Shown: piece by piece, positions 15,136 to 25,578 of the stretch
Layout: each line of letters begins with the position of its first letter
Numbering within the stretch: the first letter of the stretch is position 1
Assembly (NCBI RefSeq): GCF_022601675.1
Contig: NZ_JAKVIL010000008.1
Span: 144,732 to 208,731 of the forward strand
Source of the DNA: Ancylobacter gelatini
Lineage (GTDB): Bacteria; Pseudomonadota; Alphaproteobacteria; Rhizobiales; Xanthobacteraceae
Length of the DNA: 64,000 bases
Direction: 5' to 3'
Notes under the pieces: generated by a model
What the model was told of the DNA's origin: nothing
The model's input: the letters and a program-made list of their open reading frames with translations, nothing else
Database searches by the model: none
Position numbers and translations under genes: made by a program

Positions 15136-15521
15136 GCTTACCGTCCGGCCTGATCGGCCTCGTCGCCCATGACAGCAAGAAAGACGAAATGGTCGCGTGG
15201 GCGCTGGCCCATCGCGAGGTGCTCGCGCGCTTCGAGATCGTGGCGACTGGCACCACCGGCGGGCGCATTCTCGAAGCCTGCCCGGAACTGCGCCTCACGC
15301 GACTGAAGAGCGGTCCGCTGGGGGGCGACCAGCAGATCGGCGCGTTGATCGCGGAGGGGCGCATCCGCGCGCTGGTGTTCTTCGTCGACCCGCTGAGCGC
15401 GCAGCCGCACGACGTCGACGTCAAGGCGCTGATGCGGGTGGCGCTGGTCTACGACATCCCGCTCGCGCTCAACGAATCCACCGCGCATATGGTGATCGCC
15501 AGCCTGCGGCAGCACGGATGA
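15132..15521 (+). CDS. mgsA: Methylglyoxal synthase
   Basis: A 129-residue cytoplasmic enzyme converting dihydroxyacetone phosphate to methylglyoxal and phosphate. Residues equivalent to the catalytic set of the E. coli enzyme are present: His13 (AHD), Asp66 ([10 protein letters not shown]), His93 and Asp96 (PHDVDVKAL), and the phosphate-binding ATGTTGG at 38-44. It is slightly shorter than the ~150-residue E. coli protein, lacking only the C-terminal tail. The 4-nt overlap with the Rrf2 gene implies control by that regulator. The operon partnership of a toxic-aldehyde producer and a Cys-rich sensor is discussed in the findings. Confidence 0.93.
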   Translation: MSLPSGLIGLVAHDSKKDEMVAWALAHREVLARFEIVATGTTGGRILEACPELRLTRLKSGPLGGDQQIGALIAEGRIRALVFFVDPLSAQPHDVDVKALMRVALVYDIPLALNESTAHMVIASLRQHG

Positions 15522-15554
15522 GCCAAGCCCGCGCGGCGTTTGAGCGAAGCCCGT

Positions 15555-16751
15555 TCAGAAGAATGCCTGCAGCCCGGTGATCGCGCGGCCGAGAATCAGC
15601 GCGTGGATGTCGTGCGTGCCTTCATAGGTGTTCACGGTCTCCAGATTGATCATGTGGCGCATCACCGGGAATTCGGATGAAATCCCGTTGCCGCCATGCA
15701 TGTCGCGGGCCTGCCGGGCGATCTCCAGCGCCTTGCCGCAATTGTTGCGCTTCAGCATGGAAATCGCCTCGACCGGCAGTTCGCCGGCATCGAACATGCG
15801 GCCCGCGCGCAAGGCGAGCTGGAGGCCGAGCGTGATCTCGGTCGCCATGTCGGCGAGCTTCTTCTGGATGAGCTGGTTGGCGGCGAGCGGACGGTCGAAC
15901 TGCCGGCGGTCGAGCGTGTATTGCCGCGCCGAGGCATAGCAGGCTTCCGCCGCGCCCATCGTGCCCCAGCCGATGCCGTAGCGCGCCCGGTTCAGGCAGC
16001 CGAACGGTCCCTTGAGGCCGACGGCGCCCGGCAGTATCGCCTCCTCCGGCACCTCGACGCCGTCCATCACGATTTCGCCGGTGATGGAGGCGCGCAGGCT
16101 GAGCTTGCCCTCGATCTTCGGGAAGGACAGCCCCTTGGCGCCGCGCTCCAGCACGAAGCCGCGGATCGCGCCGTCATCGGCAGCCGATTTCGCCCACACC
16201 ACCGCGAGGTCGGCGATGGGCGCGTTGGTTATCCACATCTTCGTGCCGGTAATACGGTAACCGCCGTCGATCTTCTCGGCGCGGGTGCGCATGCCGGAGG
16301 GATCGGAACCGGCATCCGGCTCGGTCAGGCCGAAGCAGCCGACCCACTCGCCGCGCGCAAGTTTCGGCAGATACTTCTTTTTCTGCGCTTCGCTGCCATA
16401 GGCGTTGATCGGATGCATCACCAGCGAGGACTGCACGCTCATGGCCGAGCGATAGCCCGAATCCACCCGCTCCACCTCGCGGGCGACCAGCCCGTAGGAC
16501 ACATAACCAAGCCCCGCCCCGCCATATTCCTCAGGGATCGTCGGCCCCAGCAGGCCGAGTTCGCCCATCTCGTCCATGATGTCGCGATCGAACCGTTCCT
16601 CCATATAGGCGGAGGCGACGCGCGGCAGGAGCTTTTCCTGTGCGTAGTCGCGCGCCGTATCGCGCACGAGCCGCTCCTCCTCGGTGAGCTGGCCGTCGAG
16701 ATTGAACGGATCGGCCCAGTCGAAAACGGCTTTGGCGAACGCGGCACTCAT
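15555..16751 (-). CDS. gcdH: Glutaryl-CoA dehydrogenase
   Basis: A 398-residue FAD acyl-CoA dehydrogenase that oxidises and decarboxylates glutaryl-CoA to crotonyl-CoA in lysine/tryptophan and glutarate breakdown. Family marks: [35 protein letters not shown], and the catalytic-base region [15 protein letters not shown], with Glu377 the likely base. It starts [18 protein letters not shown], typical of bacterial GcdH, so ATG 16751 is used rather than 16859. It is convergent with mgsA (33 nt between stops) and divergent from dppA. No CoA transferase or LysR partner lies next to it. Confidence 0.92.
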   Translation of the reverse strand: MSAAFAKAVFDWADPFNLDGQLTEEERLVRDTARDYAQEKLLPRVASAYMEERFDRDIMDEMGELGLLGPTIPEEYGGAGLGYVSYGLVAREVERVDSGYRSAMSVQSSLVMHPINAYGSEAQKKKYLPKLARGEWVGCFGLTEPDAGSDPSGMRTRAEKIDGGYRITGTKMWITNAPIADLAVVWAKSAADDGAIRGFVLERGAKGLSFPKIEGKLSLRASITGEIVMDGVEVPEEAILPGAVGLKGPFGCLNRARYGIGWGTMGAAEACYASARQYTLDRRQFDRPLAANQLIQKKLADMATEITLGLQLALRAGRMFDAGELPVEAISMLKRNNCGKALEIARQARDMHGGNGISSEFPVMRHMINLETVNTYEGTHDIHALILGRAITGLQAFF

Positions 16752-17014
16752 GGGGACTCTCCAGACCGTGCCGGCGATGCGGACCGGCCCGCCGGTCATA
16801 CAACGTCGCACGCCGACGCGCATCCGGGATGACTTCGCGGGTCCTGTAGGAAGCGGCAATCCAAAGATCTAAGACTTTGGTCGGGGGGTGGGGTGAGATT
16901 GCACAATTTCCAGAGGCGTGATTGGATCCCATTATTGGACGGCGGAGCCCAAACAATAATCCGGCCCACAAACTGGGCAGGTGCCGAACCAGTCCTTAGA
17001 GGGAAAATTTCATC

Positions 17015-18613
17015 ATGCGGGTACTTAATGCCAAAGTGGCCATCGCGGCCGCGGTGCTGACTGCGCTTTCCGCGCCGGCCTACGCGGCCAAGACGCTCGT
17101 CTACTGCTCGGAAGGCAGCCCCGAGAACTTCACGCCGGCGCTGAACACCACGGGCACCAGCTTCGATGCGGCCCGTCCGGTGTACAATCAGCTCGTGGAA
17201 TTCAAGCGCGGCACGACCGAGGTCGTCCCGTCCCTGGCCGAAAGCTGGACCGTCAGCCCCGACGGGCTGGAGCTGGTCTTCAAGCTGCGCAAGGGCGTCA
17301 AGTTCCATTCCGGCGTCAACGGCTTCACCCCGACCCGCGACTTCAACGCGGATGACGTGCTGTTCTCGTTCGAGCGCCAGTGGAAGCCGGAAAACCCGTA
17401 CCACAAGGTCACGGGCGGCGCGTATGACTACTTCAACGACATGAGCATGCCCGACCTGCTCAAGTCGATCGACAAGGTCGACGACTACACGGTGAAGTTC
17501 ACCCTCACCGAGCCGAACGCGCCGATGCTGGCGAACCTCGCCATGGACTTCGGCACCATCATGTCGGCCGAATATGCCGACTACCTGCTGAAGAAGGGTA
17601 CGCCCGAGCAGTTCGACCAGATTCCGGTCGGCACCGGCCCGTTCTCCTTCGTGAACTACCAGAAGGACGCGGTTATCCGCTACAAGGCGTTCCCGGGCTA
17701 TTTCGACGGCAAGGCGCCGCTCGACAATCTGGTCTACGCCATCACCCCGGACCCGACCGCCCGCTACGCCAAGCTGAAGAAGGGCGAGTGCCACGTGATG
17801 ATCGCGCCGAACCCGGCCGACATCGCCGCGCTGAAGACGGATCCGGTGGTGAACCTGATCTCCCAGCCGGGGCTCAACATCGCCTATTGGGCGTTCAACA
17901 ACGAGAAGCCGCCCTTCGACAAGAAGGAGGTCCGCCAGGCCTTCAACATGGCGGTCGACAAGGCCGCGATCATCAAGGACGTCTACCAGGGTGCCGGCCA
18001 GGCCGCGATCAACCCGATCCCGCCGACCATCTGGTCCTACAACAAGGATGTGAAGGACTACCCGTTCGACCCCGAGAAGGCGAAGGCCATGCTCGCGGAA
18101 GCCGGCGTCAAGACCCCGCTCGACATCGACCTGTGGTGGATGCCGGTGCAGCGCCCCTACAACCCGAACGCCAAGCGCATTGCCGAGATGATGCAGTCCG
18201 ATCTCGCCAAGATCGGCGTCAACGCGAAGCTGGTGTCCTATGAGTGGGGCGAGTACCGCAAGCGCATGCAGCAGGGCGAGCACATGACCGGCCAGCTTGG
18301 CTGGACCGGCGACAATGGCGACCCGGACAACTTCTTCTTCCTGCTCGGCTGCACCGCGGCCCGTCAGGGCGGCCAGAACCTCGCCAAGTGGTGCAACAAG
18401 GACTTCGACGCCCTGATCAACAAGGCGAAGACCATCTCGGACGTGGGCGAGCGTACCAAGCTCTATGAGCAGGCCCAGGTGATCGTGAAGGAAGAGGCGC
18501 CGTGGTTCACCATCGCCCATTCGGTGGTGTACGAGCCGACCCGCAAGGAAGTCGTGGACTACAAGGTGAGCCCGTTCGGCCGCCACGAATTCTACGGCGT
18601 CGACCTGAAGTGA
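17015..18613 (+). CDS. dppA: Dipeptide ABC transporter substrate-binding protein
   Basis: A 532-residue periplasmic binding protein of family 5 (DppA/OppA). Signal peptide 1-24 (cleavage after AYA), then KTLVYCSEGSPENFTPALN, very like E. coli DppA, and the family signature VPSLAESW with ADDVLFSFER. It would capture dipeptides and possibly haem or delta-aminolevulinate, as known for DppA. AGAGGG lies before the ATG. It is the first gene of dppABCDF and is followed by a stem-loop that would make it more abundant than the permease genes. Confidence 0.92.
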   Translation: MRVLNAKVAIAAAVLTALSAPAYAAKTLVYCSEGSPENFTPALNTTGTSFDAARPVYNQLVEFKRGTTEVVPSLAESWTVSPDGLELVFKLRKGVKFHSGVNGFTPTRDFNADDVLFSFERQWKPENPYHKVTGGAYDYFNDMSMPDLLKSIDKVDDYTVKFTLTEPNAPMLANLAMDFGTIMSAEYADYLLKKGTPEQFDQIPVGTGPFSFVNYQKDAVIRYKAFPGYFDGKAPLDNLVYAITPDPTARYAKLKKGECHVMIAPNPADIAALKTDPVVNLISQPGLNIAYWAFNNEKPPFDKKEVRQAFNMAVDKAAIIKDVYQGAGQAAINPIPPTIWSYNKDVKDYPFDPEKAKAMLAEAGVKTPLDIDLWWMPVQRPYNPNAKRIAEMMQSDLAKIGVNAKLVSYEWGEYRKRMQQGEHMTGQLGWTGDNGDPDNFFFLLGCTAARQGGQNLAKWCNKDFDALINKAKTISDVGERTKLYEQAQVIVKEEAPWFTIAHSVVYEPTRKEVVDYKVSPFGRHEFYGVDLK

Positions 18614-18620
18614 CGTGAAG

Positions 18621-18664
18621 ACGGTGCCGGCGGAGGGAGCGCTTCGCCGGCACCGTGCTTTTCT
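18621..18664 (+). terminator. Intra-operon stem-loop after dppA
   Basis: A perfect 12-bp stem (ACGGTGCCGGCG at 18621-18632 with 18645-18656), 12-nt loop and a short GCTTTTCT tail, 7 nt after the dppA stop. It is probably a partial terminator or 3'-end stabiliser that lets the binding protein outnumber the permeases. Confidence 0.65.
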
Positions 18665-18817
18665 GCAATACCGCACCGCCCGTCCCGCGCTATGGCCCGC
18701 CGATGTTCAAGGCGCGCCCGGCGGACGGCGCGTTGCCTTCTTGCCTGCATCGAGCGGCGACCGCTTCCCGAGGGAAGCGCGCGACCACGCCGCGGCACGG
18801 CCCAGCCCGGGATCTTC

Positions 18818-19831
18818 ATGTTCCGTTTCCTCATACGTCGCGTCGCGCTGACGGTGCCGACTTTCGTGGCACTGATGTTCGTCACGTTCGTGGCCGTGCG
18901 CCTCGTGCCCGGCGACCCCATCGAGGCCCGCACCGGCGAGCGCGGCATCGCGCCCGAGCGCCTCGCGCAGCTTCGCCACGAACTCGGCCTCGACCAGCCG
19001 GTCTGGCAGCAGTTCCTCGACTATGCGGGCGGCCTGCTGCATGGCGACTTCGGCGTTTCCATCGTCACCAAGACACCCGTGATCCAGGAATTTGCCATCC
19101 TGTTCCCGGCGACGCTGGAACTGTCGCTGTGTGCGCTGATCTTCGCCGTGGTGTTCGGCATTCCGGCCGGCGTCCTCGCCGCGGTGAAGCGCGGCGGCGC
19201 CGTCGACCATACGGTGATGACGGTCGCGCTGACCGGCTATTCCATGCCGATCTTCTGGTGGGGCCTGCTGCTGATCATGTTCATGTCGGAATATCTCGGG
19301 CTGACCCCGGTGTCCGGCCGCATGGACCTGATCAATTACTATTTCGAGCCGGTCACCGGCTTCATGCTGATCGACAGCCTGCTGTCCGGCCAGGAAGGCG
19401 CGTTCGGCTCGGCGGTCGCCCACCTGATCCTGCCCTCCATCGTGCTCGGCACCATCCCGCTGGCGGTGATCGCCCGCATGACGCGCTCCTCCATGCTGGA
19501 AGTGCTGGGCGAGGACTATGTGCGCACCGCCCGCGCCAAGGGCCTCTCGCCGCTGCGGGTGGTCGGGCTGCACGCGCTGCGCAACGCGCTGATCCCGGTG
19601 GTGACGGTGATCGGCCTTCAGACCGGCACGCTGCTGGCCGGCGCGGTGCTGACAGAGACCATCTTCGCCTGGCCGGGCGTCGGCAAATGGCTGATCGAAT
19701 CGATCTCGCGCCGCGACTATCCCGCGCTGCAGGGCGGCATCATGCTGATCTCCGGCATTGTGATCCTCGTGAACCTCATCGTCGACCTGACCTATGTCGC
19801 GATCAACCCGAGGATTCGTCATGGCGGATGA
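18818..19831 (+). CDS. dppB: Dipeptide ABC transporter permease DppB
   Basis: A 337-residue inner-membrane permease, first of the heterodimer. It begins MFRFLIRRVALTVPTFVALM with the expected first membrane helix, followed by a periplasmic loop, and has the EAA coupling loop GEDYVRTARAKGLSPLRVV before the last helices. ATG 18818 fits the family start; the open frame to 18692 adds only basic residues. Its end overlaps the dppC start by 11 nt, indicating coupled translation. Confidence 0.93.
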   Translation: MFRFLIRRVALTVPTFVALMFVTFVAVRLVPGDPIEARTGERGIAPERLAQLRHELGLDQPVWQQFLDYAGGLLHGDFGVSIVTKTPVIQEFAILFPATLELSLCALIFAVVFGIPAGVLAAVKRGGAVDHTVMTVALTGYSMPIFWWGLLLIMFMSEYLGLTPVSGRMDLINYYFEPVTGFMLIDSLLSGQEGAFGSAVAHLILPSIVLGTIPLAVIARMTRSSMLEVLGEDYVRTARAKGLSPLRVVGLHALRNALIPVVTVIGLQTGTLLAGAVLTETIFAWPGVGKWLIESISRRDYPALQGGIMLISGIVILVNLIVDLTYVAINPRIRHGG

Positions 19832-20744
19832 CCCGATCCTGGCTCCCCCGACCGGGGGCATCGTCATCGAGAGCGTGCCGCCGGAGGTGTCCTCGCTGCG
19901 CGCCTTCTGGTCGGCCTTCCGCGAGAATCGTGGCGCCCTGCTCGGGCTGATTGTCGTGGCGTTTATCGCCTTCCTCGCGCTGTTCGCGCCGTTCGTGGCG
20001 CCGCATTCGCCGATCGAGCAGTTCCGCCAGCATGTGCAGCAGCCTCCGATCTGGGCTGGCGGCAGCTGGGCGTTCCCGTTCGGGACCGATGCGGTCGGCC
20101 GCGACGTGCTCTCGCGGCTGATATACGGCGCGCGGATCTCGCTGGGCATCGGCCTGTCGGTGATGGTGGTGTCGGTCACGCTCGGCATTGTGCTCGGCCT
20201 CGCCAGCGCCTTCCTGCGCGGCGTGGTCGAGAGCGTGGTCATGCGCGTGATGGACCTCGTGGTGGCGATCCCGAGCCTTGTGCTCGCCATCCTCATCGTC
20301 GCGGTGCTCGGCCCGAGCCTCGTCAACACCATCATCGCGGTCACGGTGGTGTACCTGCCGCGCTATGTCCGCCTCGTGCGCGCCGCCGCCATCGCCGAAC
20401 TGTCCAAGGAATATGTCGTCGCCGCGCGGGTGGCGGGCGTGGGCAAGCTTCGGCTGATGTTCGTCACCGTGCTGCCGAACTGCCTGGCGCCGCTGATCGT
20501 GCAGGCCGCTCTCGGCATTTCCGACGCCATCCTGGAAGCCGCCGCGCTCGGCTTCCTCGGACTGGGCGCGCAGCCCCCGACCCCGGAATGGGGCGCGATG
20601 CTGGCGGATAGCCGCGAGTTCATCCGCTCTGCGCCGTGGATCGTTACCCTGCCGGGCCTCGCCATCCTCGTGACGGTGGTCGCCATCAATCTCATGGGCG
20701 ACGGGCTGCGCGACGCGCTCGACCCCAAGCTGCGGCGGAGCTGA
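19821..20744 (+). CDS. dppC: Dipeptide ABC transporter permease DppC
   Basis: A 307-residue second permease subunit. N-terminal cytoplasmic tail (about 1-40), first helix ALLGLIVVAFIAFLALFAPF, then FGTDAVGRDVLSRLIYGARI, a hallmark of DppC/OppC, and EAA loop KEYVVAARVAGVGKLRLM. Start ATG 19821 lies inside the dppB end; the next gene starts 5 nt after its stop. It works with DppB as the channel energised by DppD and DppF. Confidence 0.93.
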   Translation: MADDPILAPPTGGIVIESVPPEVSSLRAFWSAFRENRGALLGLIVVAFIAFLALFAPFVAPHSPIEQFRQHVQQPPIWAGGSWAFPFGTDAVGRDVLSRLIYGARISLGIGLSVMVVSVTLGIVLGLASAFLRGVVESVVMRVMDLVVAIPSLVLAILIVAVLGPSLVNTIIAVTVVYLPRYVRLVRAAAIAELSKEYVVAARVAGVGKLRLMFVTVLPNCLAPLIVQAALGISDAILEAAALGFLGLGAQPPTPEWGAMLADSREFIRSAPWIVTLPGLAILVTVVAINLMGDGLRDALDPKLRRS

Positions 20745-20749
20745 CGACG

Positions 20750-21744
20750 ATGAACACCTCGCCTTTGCTCTCCATCCGCAATCTCTCGGTGTCCTTCAAC
20801 ACCTCGCGCGGCCCGTTTCGCGCCGTGGAAGGCGTCGATCTGGATGTCGCGCCCGGCGAAGTTGTCGCCATCGTCGGCGAGAGCGGCTCCGGCAAGTCGG
20901 TCGCCATGCTGGCGGTGATGGGCCTGCTGCCGTGGACCGCCACCGTCACCGCCGACCGCATGATGTTCGACGGGCGCGACCTCATCGGCATCTCGGCCCG
21001 CGAGCGGCGCTCGATCATCGGGCGCGACCTTGCCATGATCTTTCAGGAGCCGATGTCGAGCCTCAACCCGTGCTTCACCGTCGGCTTCCAACTGCGCGAA
21101 GCCATGGCCGCACATCTCGATCTCTCCCGCGCGCAGCGTCAGGCGCGCGCGGTGGAATTGCTGGAACTGGTCGGCATCCCCGAGCCGGAGCGCCGGCTCA
21201 AGGCCTTTCCGCACCAGCTTTCCGGCGGCATGAGCCAGCGCGTGATGATCGCCATGGCGCTCGCCTGCAACCCCAAGCTCATCATCGCCGACGAGCCGAC
21301 CACCGCACTCGACGTCACCATCCAGGCGCAGATTCTCGACCTGCTACTGAAGCTCCAGCGCGAGCGCGGCCTCGGGCTGGTGCTGATCACCCATGACATG
21401 GGCGTGGTGGCGGAAACGTCGCAGCGCGTCTGCGTACAGTATGCCGGCCAGCAGGTGGAGATGCAGGAGACGGTCAGCCTGTTCCGCGACCCGCATCACC
21501 CCTATACCAGCGCCCTGCTCGCCGCCCTGCCCGAGCGTGCCAGCGGGCGCTTGCTGCCGTCCATCCCCGGCGTGGTGCCGGGTCTTGCCGACCGCCCGGC
21601 GGGCTGCCTGTTCTCGCCGCGCTGCCGCTTCGCCACCGAGCGCTGTCGCACGGTTCCCCCGCCGCGCGCCGGGGCGGAACTGGGCTTTGCCCTGTGCCAC
21701 ACCCCGCTGGTCGCCGGGGTCCCGCAGGTTCTGGAGACGCTGGC

Positions 21745-21748
<4 letters not shown>
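20750..21748 (+). CDS. dppD: Dipeptide ABC transporter ATPase DppD
   Basis: A 332-residue ATPase of the peptide/nickel type. Walker [11 protein letters not shown] (near residue 43), the Q-loop [14 protein letters not shown] signature [15 protein letters not shown], Walker [14 protein letters not shown] and the H-loop THDMG are all present. The C-terminal oligopeptide-transporter domain contains the cysteine pattern [15 protein letters not shown], which in relatives binds an Fe-S cluster. It overlaps dppF by ATGA. Confidence 0.93.
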
Positions 21749-22716
<968 letters not shown>

Positions 22717-22852
22717 GCGAACGGCATGACGACGTCGTCGCGAGGAGCGGCTAGCCCAATGCGATAGCCCGCGCGAACTGCGCCGGTGCTCGCGCAGCTC
22801 TCCCGCTTCCGCTCCCCGCACGCTCGCCCTGAGGCGCCTGCGCCGGGCAGCA

Positions 22853-23719
22853 TCAGCGCATGTTGAACAGCACCGGCACGGAGAAGCTCAGGCTGGAAAC
22901 ATCTGCCGGCGGGGGCGGCACCGGGGAGGCGCGGCGGATCATCTCCACCGCTTCCGCATCGAGGCTGGCATTGCCCGACGACCCGACCAGCCGCACCGAC
23001 AGCACCCGCCCCGAACGGTCGATCGAGAAGGCGACGCGCGGACGGCCCTGATGGCCCGCGGCACGCGCCTCGGCCGGGTAACGCTTGTGGCGGTTGAGAT
23101 GCCCCATGAGCCGCGAGCGCCAATTGGCCTGCGCCATCGAGCGCGACGAGGAGGAGCCGGCCGACGGCGCGGCCACGCGGTCCGCGCGTGCGGCATCCAC
23201 CGCCGGCGGGGCCGTGGTCCTGGGCGCGGGCGGCTTGTCGTTCTTTTCCTTCTTCTTCGGCTTGGGCTTCGGGCGCTCCTTCGGCGGCTCCGGCTTCTTC
23301 TCCGGCGGGGTCAGTTCGGAGGCAAGCGGCGGCGGGGGCGGCAGCGGCACCTCGATATCGGGCGCCGGGCTCTCCATCACTTCCGGCACCGGCTCCTGAT
23401 CGGGCAGCGGCTCCGGTGGCGGGGCGTCTTCTTCCTCGGCGAGCGGATCGGGGGGAATTTCCTCCTCAACCTTTTCCGGCGTCTCCATCATCTGCGGACC
23501 CGGCGGCACCTCGATCGGATCGGCCACCGGCGCGACCGGCAGTTCGGCGAGCTCGACCATGATCGCGGCGGGCTCCTCGGCGGCGACCACCGGGGGCGCG
23601 GCAAGGAGATAGGCCAGCACGCCGCCGTGAACCGCCAGCACCACCGCCGCGCAGCCCAGCCACGCGCAGGCCTCCACCGCGCGGTGGCGCGACCCGCTCT
23701 TCAGCAGCATCAGGCTCAT
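22853..23719 (-). CDS. tonB: TonB energy-transducing protein
   Basis: A 288-residue TonB: short cytoplasmic N-terminus, one membrane anchor (about residues 21-40, [18 protein letters not shown]), a long proline- and charge-rich periplasm-spanning region (about 45-180; Pro-Glu then Pro-Lys blocks), and a C-terminal domain (about 195-288, [19 protein letters not shown]) that contacts TonB boxes of outer-membrane receptors. It carries proton-motive energy from ExbBD to receptors for iron chelates, haem or vitamin B12. Its start overlaps the exbD stop by 4 nt, so it is the third gene of exbB-exbD-tonB. Confidence 0.92.
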   Translation of the reverse strand: MSLMLLKSGSRHRAVEACAWLGCAAVVLAVHGGVLAYLLAAPPVVAAEEPAAIMVELAELPVAPVADPIEVPPGPQMMETPEKVEEEIPPDPLAEEEDAPPPEPLPDQEPVPEVMESPAPDIEVPLPPPPPLASELTPPEKKPEPPKERPKPKPKKKEKNDKPPAPRTTAPPAVDAARADRVAAPSAGSSSSRSMAQANWRSRLMGHLNRHKRYPAEARAAGHQGRPRVAFSIDRSGRVLSVRLVGSSGNASLDAEAVEMIRRASPVPPPPADVSSLSFSVPVLFNMR

Positions 23720-24210
23720 GGCGCGGCGGGCCCGGCCGGGGCGGGGGCCGCACCGGGAGCGGGCGCCGCACCGGGAGCGGGCGCAGCCCCCGGAACCGCC
23801 TCCAGCCCCACCAGGGCGATCTTGAGATAGCCGGCGGTGCGCAGGAGGTTCATCACCTCCATCAGATCGCCATAGGCGACCGCCTTGTCGGCGCGCAGGA
23901 AGATGCGGGTGTCCTTCTTGCCCTCGGTGGTCTGGGCCAGCACGTCGCCGAGCCCCTCCCGCGAGACATCCTCATTGCCGAGCGCGAGGCCAAGGTCGCC
24001 CTTCACCGTCAGATAGACCGGCTTGTCCGGGCGCGGCTGCACGGCGGCGTTGGAAGCCGGCAGGTCAACCGCGACGTCGACGGTGGAGAGCGGCGCGGCA
24101 ACCATGAAGATGATCAGCAGCACGAGGATCACGTCGATGAACGGCGTGACGTTGATCTCGTGGTTCTCGACCATATCGTCGGTATCGGTGCTTTGCAGCT
24201 TAGCGCCCAT
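23716..24210 (-). CDS. exbD: ExbD, TonB-system motor subunit with repeat tail
   Basis: A 164-residue ExbD. The cytoplasmic N-terminus ([20 protein letters not shown]) leads into the single helix with the essential Asp of the proton path ([10 protein letters not shown]). The periplasmic domain covers about 45-138. Unusually it ends in a low-complexity tail of three PGAAPA units plus PAGPAAP, encoded partly by two perfect 18-bp DNA repeats at 23747-23782. Standard ExbD proteins end at about 140 residues. It lies 27 nt after exbB and overlaps tonB. Confidence 0.92.
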   Translation of the reverse strand: MGAKLQSTDTDDMVENHEINVTPFIDVILVLLIIFMVAAPLSTVDVAVDLPASNAAVQPRPDKPVYLTVKGDLGLALGNEDVSREGLGDVLAQTTEGKKDTRIFLRADKAVAYGDLMEVMNLLRTAGYLKIALVGLEAVPGAAPAPGAAPAPGAAPAPAGPAAP

Positions 24211-24237
24211 GGCGGCGTCTCCCTCGCACGCGCCGGA

Positions 24238-25362
24238 TTATTCGGCGGCCGCGCGCAGGCGCACGGACGACTCGACGCCCTTCTGGCGCGGGTCGCGATG
24301 ACCGGCATCGCGGCGGTCGAGATCGCGCGAAAGCAGGCGCAGCACCTCTGCGCTGGCATCGCCCATCAGCACGCGATAGCCCGACACCTGCCGCGAAAAG
24401 TGGTTGTAGATCACGACCGCCGGGATAGCGGCGACGAGGCCGATGGCGGTGGCGAGCAGCGCCTCGGCGATGCCGGGGGCGACCACCGCGAGATTGGTGG
24501 TCTGCGCCTTCGAGATGCCGATGAACGAATTCATGATGCCCCACACCGTGCCGAACAGGCCGACGAAGGGCGCGGTGGCGCCGATGGTGGCGAGCAGGCC
24601 GGTGCCGCGGGTGATCGCGCGCCCCGCCGCGACCTCGATGCGGGAAAGCGAGATCGAGACGCGCTCCTTGATGCCCTCGGCCGGCAGGTCTCCCGAGCGC
24701 TTGAGCTCCAGGTCGGTGACCGCCAGCATGGCGCCGGCCGGGCCGGCGGCGCCGACCTTGCGCGCGGCGTCGAGGGAGGGGCTCGCGAGATAGCCGCGCA
24801 GAGCGCTGCGCAGGCGGCGCTGGGCCACCATCAGTTCCAGCGTCTTCGCCAGCCACACCGTCCAGGTCACCACCGAGGCGAAGGCGAGGCCGAGCATCAC
24901 GGCCTTCACCACGATGTCCGCCGCCATGAACATGCCCCAGGGCGACAGGTCGTGCGGAAGCTGGGCGGAAATGGCGGGAGCGGAGGCATCTTCCGCCGCC
25001 GCCGGCATCTCAGCGGGGCCGGCCATGGGATCGGCAGGCACGTCGCCGGCCTGCAGGGGTGCGGCGGCCTCCACAGGAGACGGGTTCGGGGATGCTTCGG
25101 GAGCGCCGCCGGCGCCGGTCGCGGTGGACGTCGGCGCGGTGGACGTCGGTGTCGGCATCGCCGGCACCAGCGGCTCCACGACGGCAGGCGCGGCGACAGA
25201 AGGAGCTTCGGAAGCCGGCGTGGCAACAGAAGGCGCAGCAACGGGCGCGGCCGGGTCGGGCTGCTGGGCGAAGGCGGGCGCCGTGGGTCCGCAGAGCAGG
25301 CTCACGACGACGAACACCTTCGCGCAGGCATGGAACGGAGCGGTTCTACGAAGCATCGGCAT
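24238..25362 (-). CDS. exbB: ExbB, TonB-system proton channel with extended N-terminus
   Basis: A 374-residue MotA/TolQ/ExbB proton-channel protein. Signal-peptide-like start ([20 protein letters not shown], cleavage after AFA), then a ~95-residue Ala/Pro/Thr-rich region, then the ExbB core with three helices ([59 protein letters not shown]). This long form is known in alphaproteobacteria. The frame is open to 25506; I chose ATG 25362 because it gives a clean signal peptide, but ATG 25356 or 25401 are possible. It is first in the operon; an AT-rich 216-bp region upstream holds an iron-regulator-like site. Confidence 0.9.
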   Translation of the reverse strand: MPMLRRTAPFHACAKVFVVVSLLCGPTAPAFAQQPDPAAPVAAPSVATPASEAPSVAAPAVVEPLVPAMPTPTSTAPTSTATGAGGAPEASPNPSPVEAAAPLQAGDVPADPMAGPAEMPAAAEDASAPAISAQLPHDLSPWGMFMAADIVVKAVMLGLAFASVVTWTVWLAKTLELMVAQRRLRSALRGYLASPSLDAARKVGAAGPAGAMLAVTDLELKRSGDLPAEGIKERVSISLSRIEVAAGRAITRGTGLLATIGATAPFVGLFGTVWGIMNSFIGISKAQTTNLAVVAPGIAEALLATAIGLVAAIPAVVIYNHFSRQVSGYRVLMGDASAEVLRLLSRDLDRRDAGHRDPRQKGVESSVRLRAAAE

Positions 25363-25538
25363 TGGGCTACCCGAAATCTCGGAGCCGGCGGCAGATCGCA
25401 TGACGGCGTGTCGTGCAGGCCGGCCCTGTCTGTTATCGGCTTCCATAAACCCGCAAGCGTGACGTCGACAACATGAAAAAGCCAAATCGCCAAACTGTAG
25501 AACCATTCAAAACAGATTAATACCTCACAATCTGCTTG

Positions 25539-25555
25539 TTTTTTATAATTCTAAA
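25539..25555. promoter_or_regulatory. Possible Irr/iron-control element upstream of exbB
   Basis: The 17 bases match 14 of 17 positions of the ICE consensus TTTRGAAYNRTTCYAAA recalled for the haem/iron regulator Irr: the right half is perfect, the left half is poor. It lies in the AT-rich upstream region of exbB-exbD-tonB, about 180 bp before the start codon. Confidence 0.3.
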
Positions 25556-25578
25556 CTCTGAAATCGGAAGATATCGAC

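Noticed and set aside
16796..18676. Open reading frame of 626 codons on the - strand
   Set aside because: Antisense to dppA. Low-complexity His/Arg/Val-rich translation, no domain.
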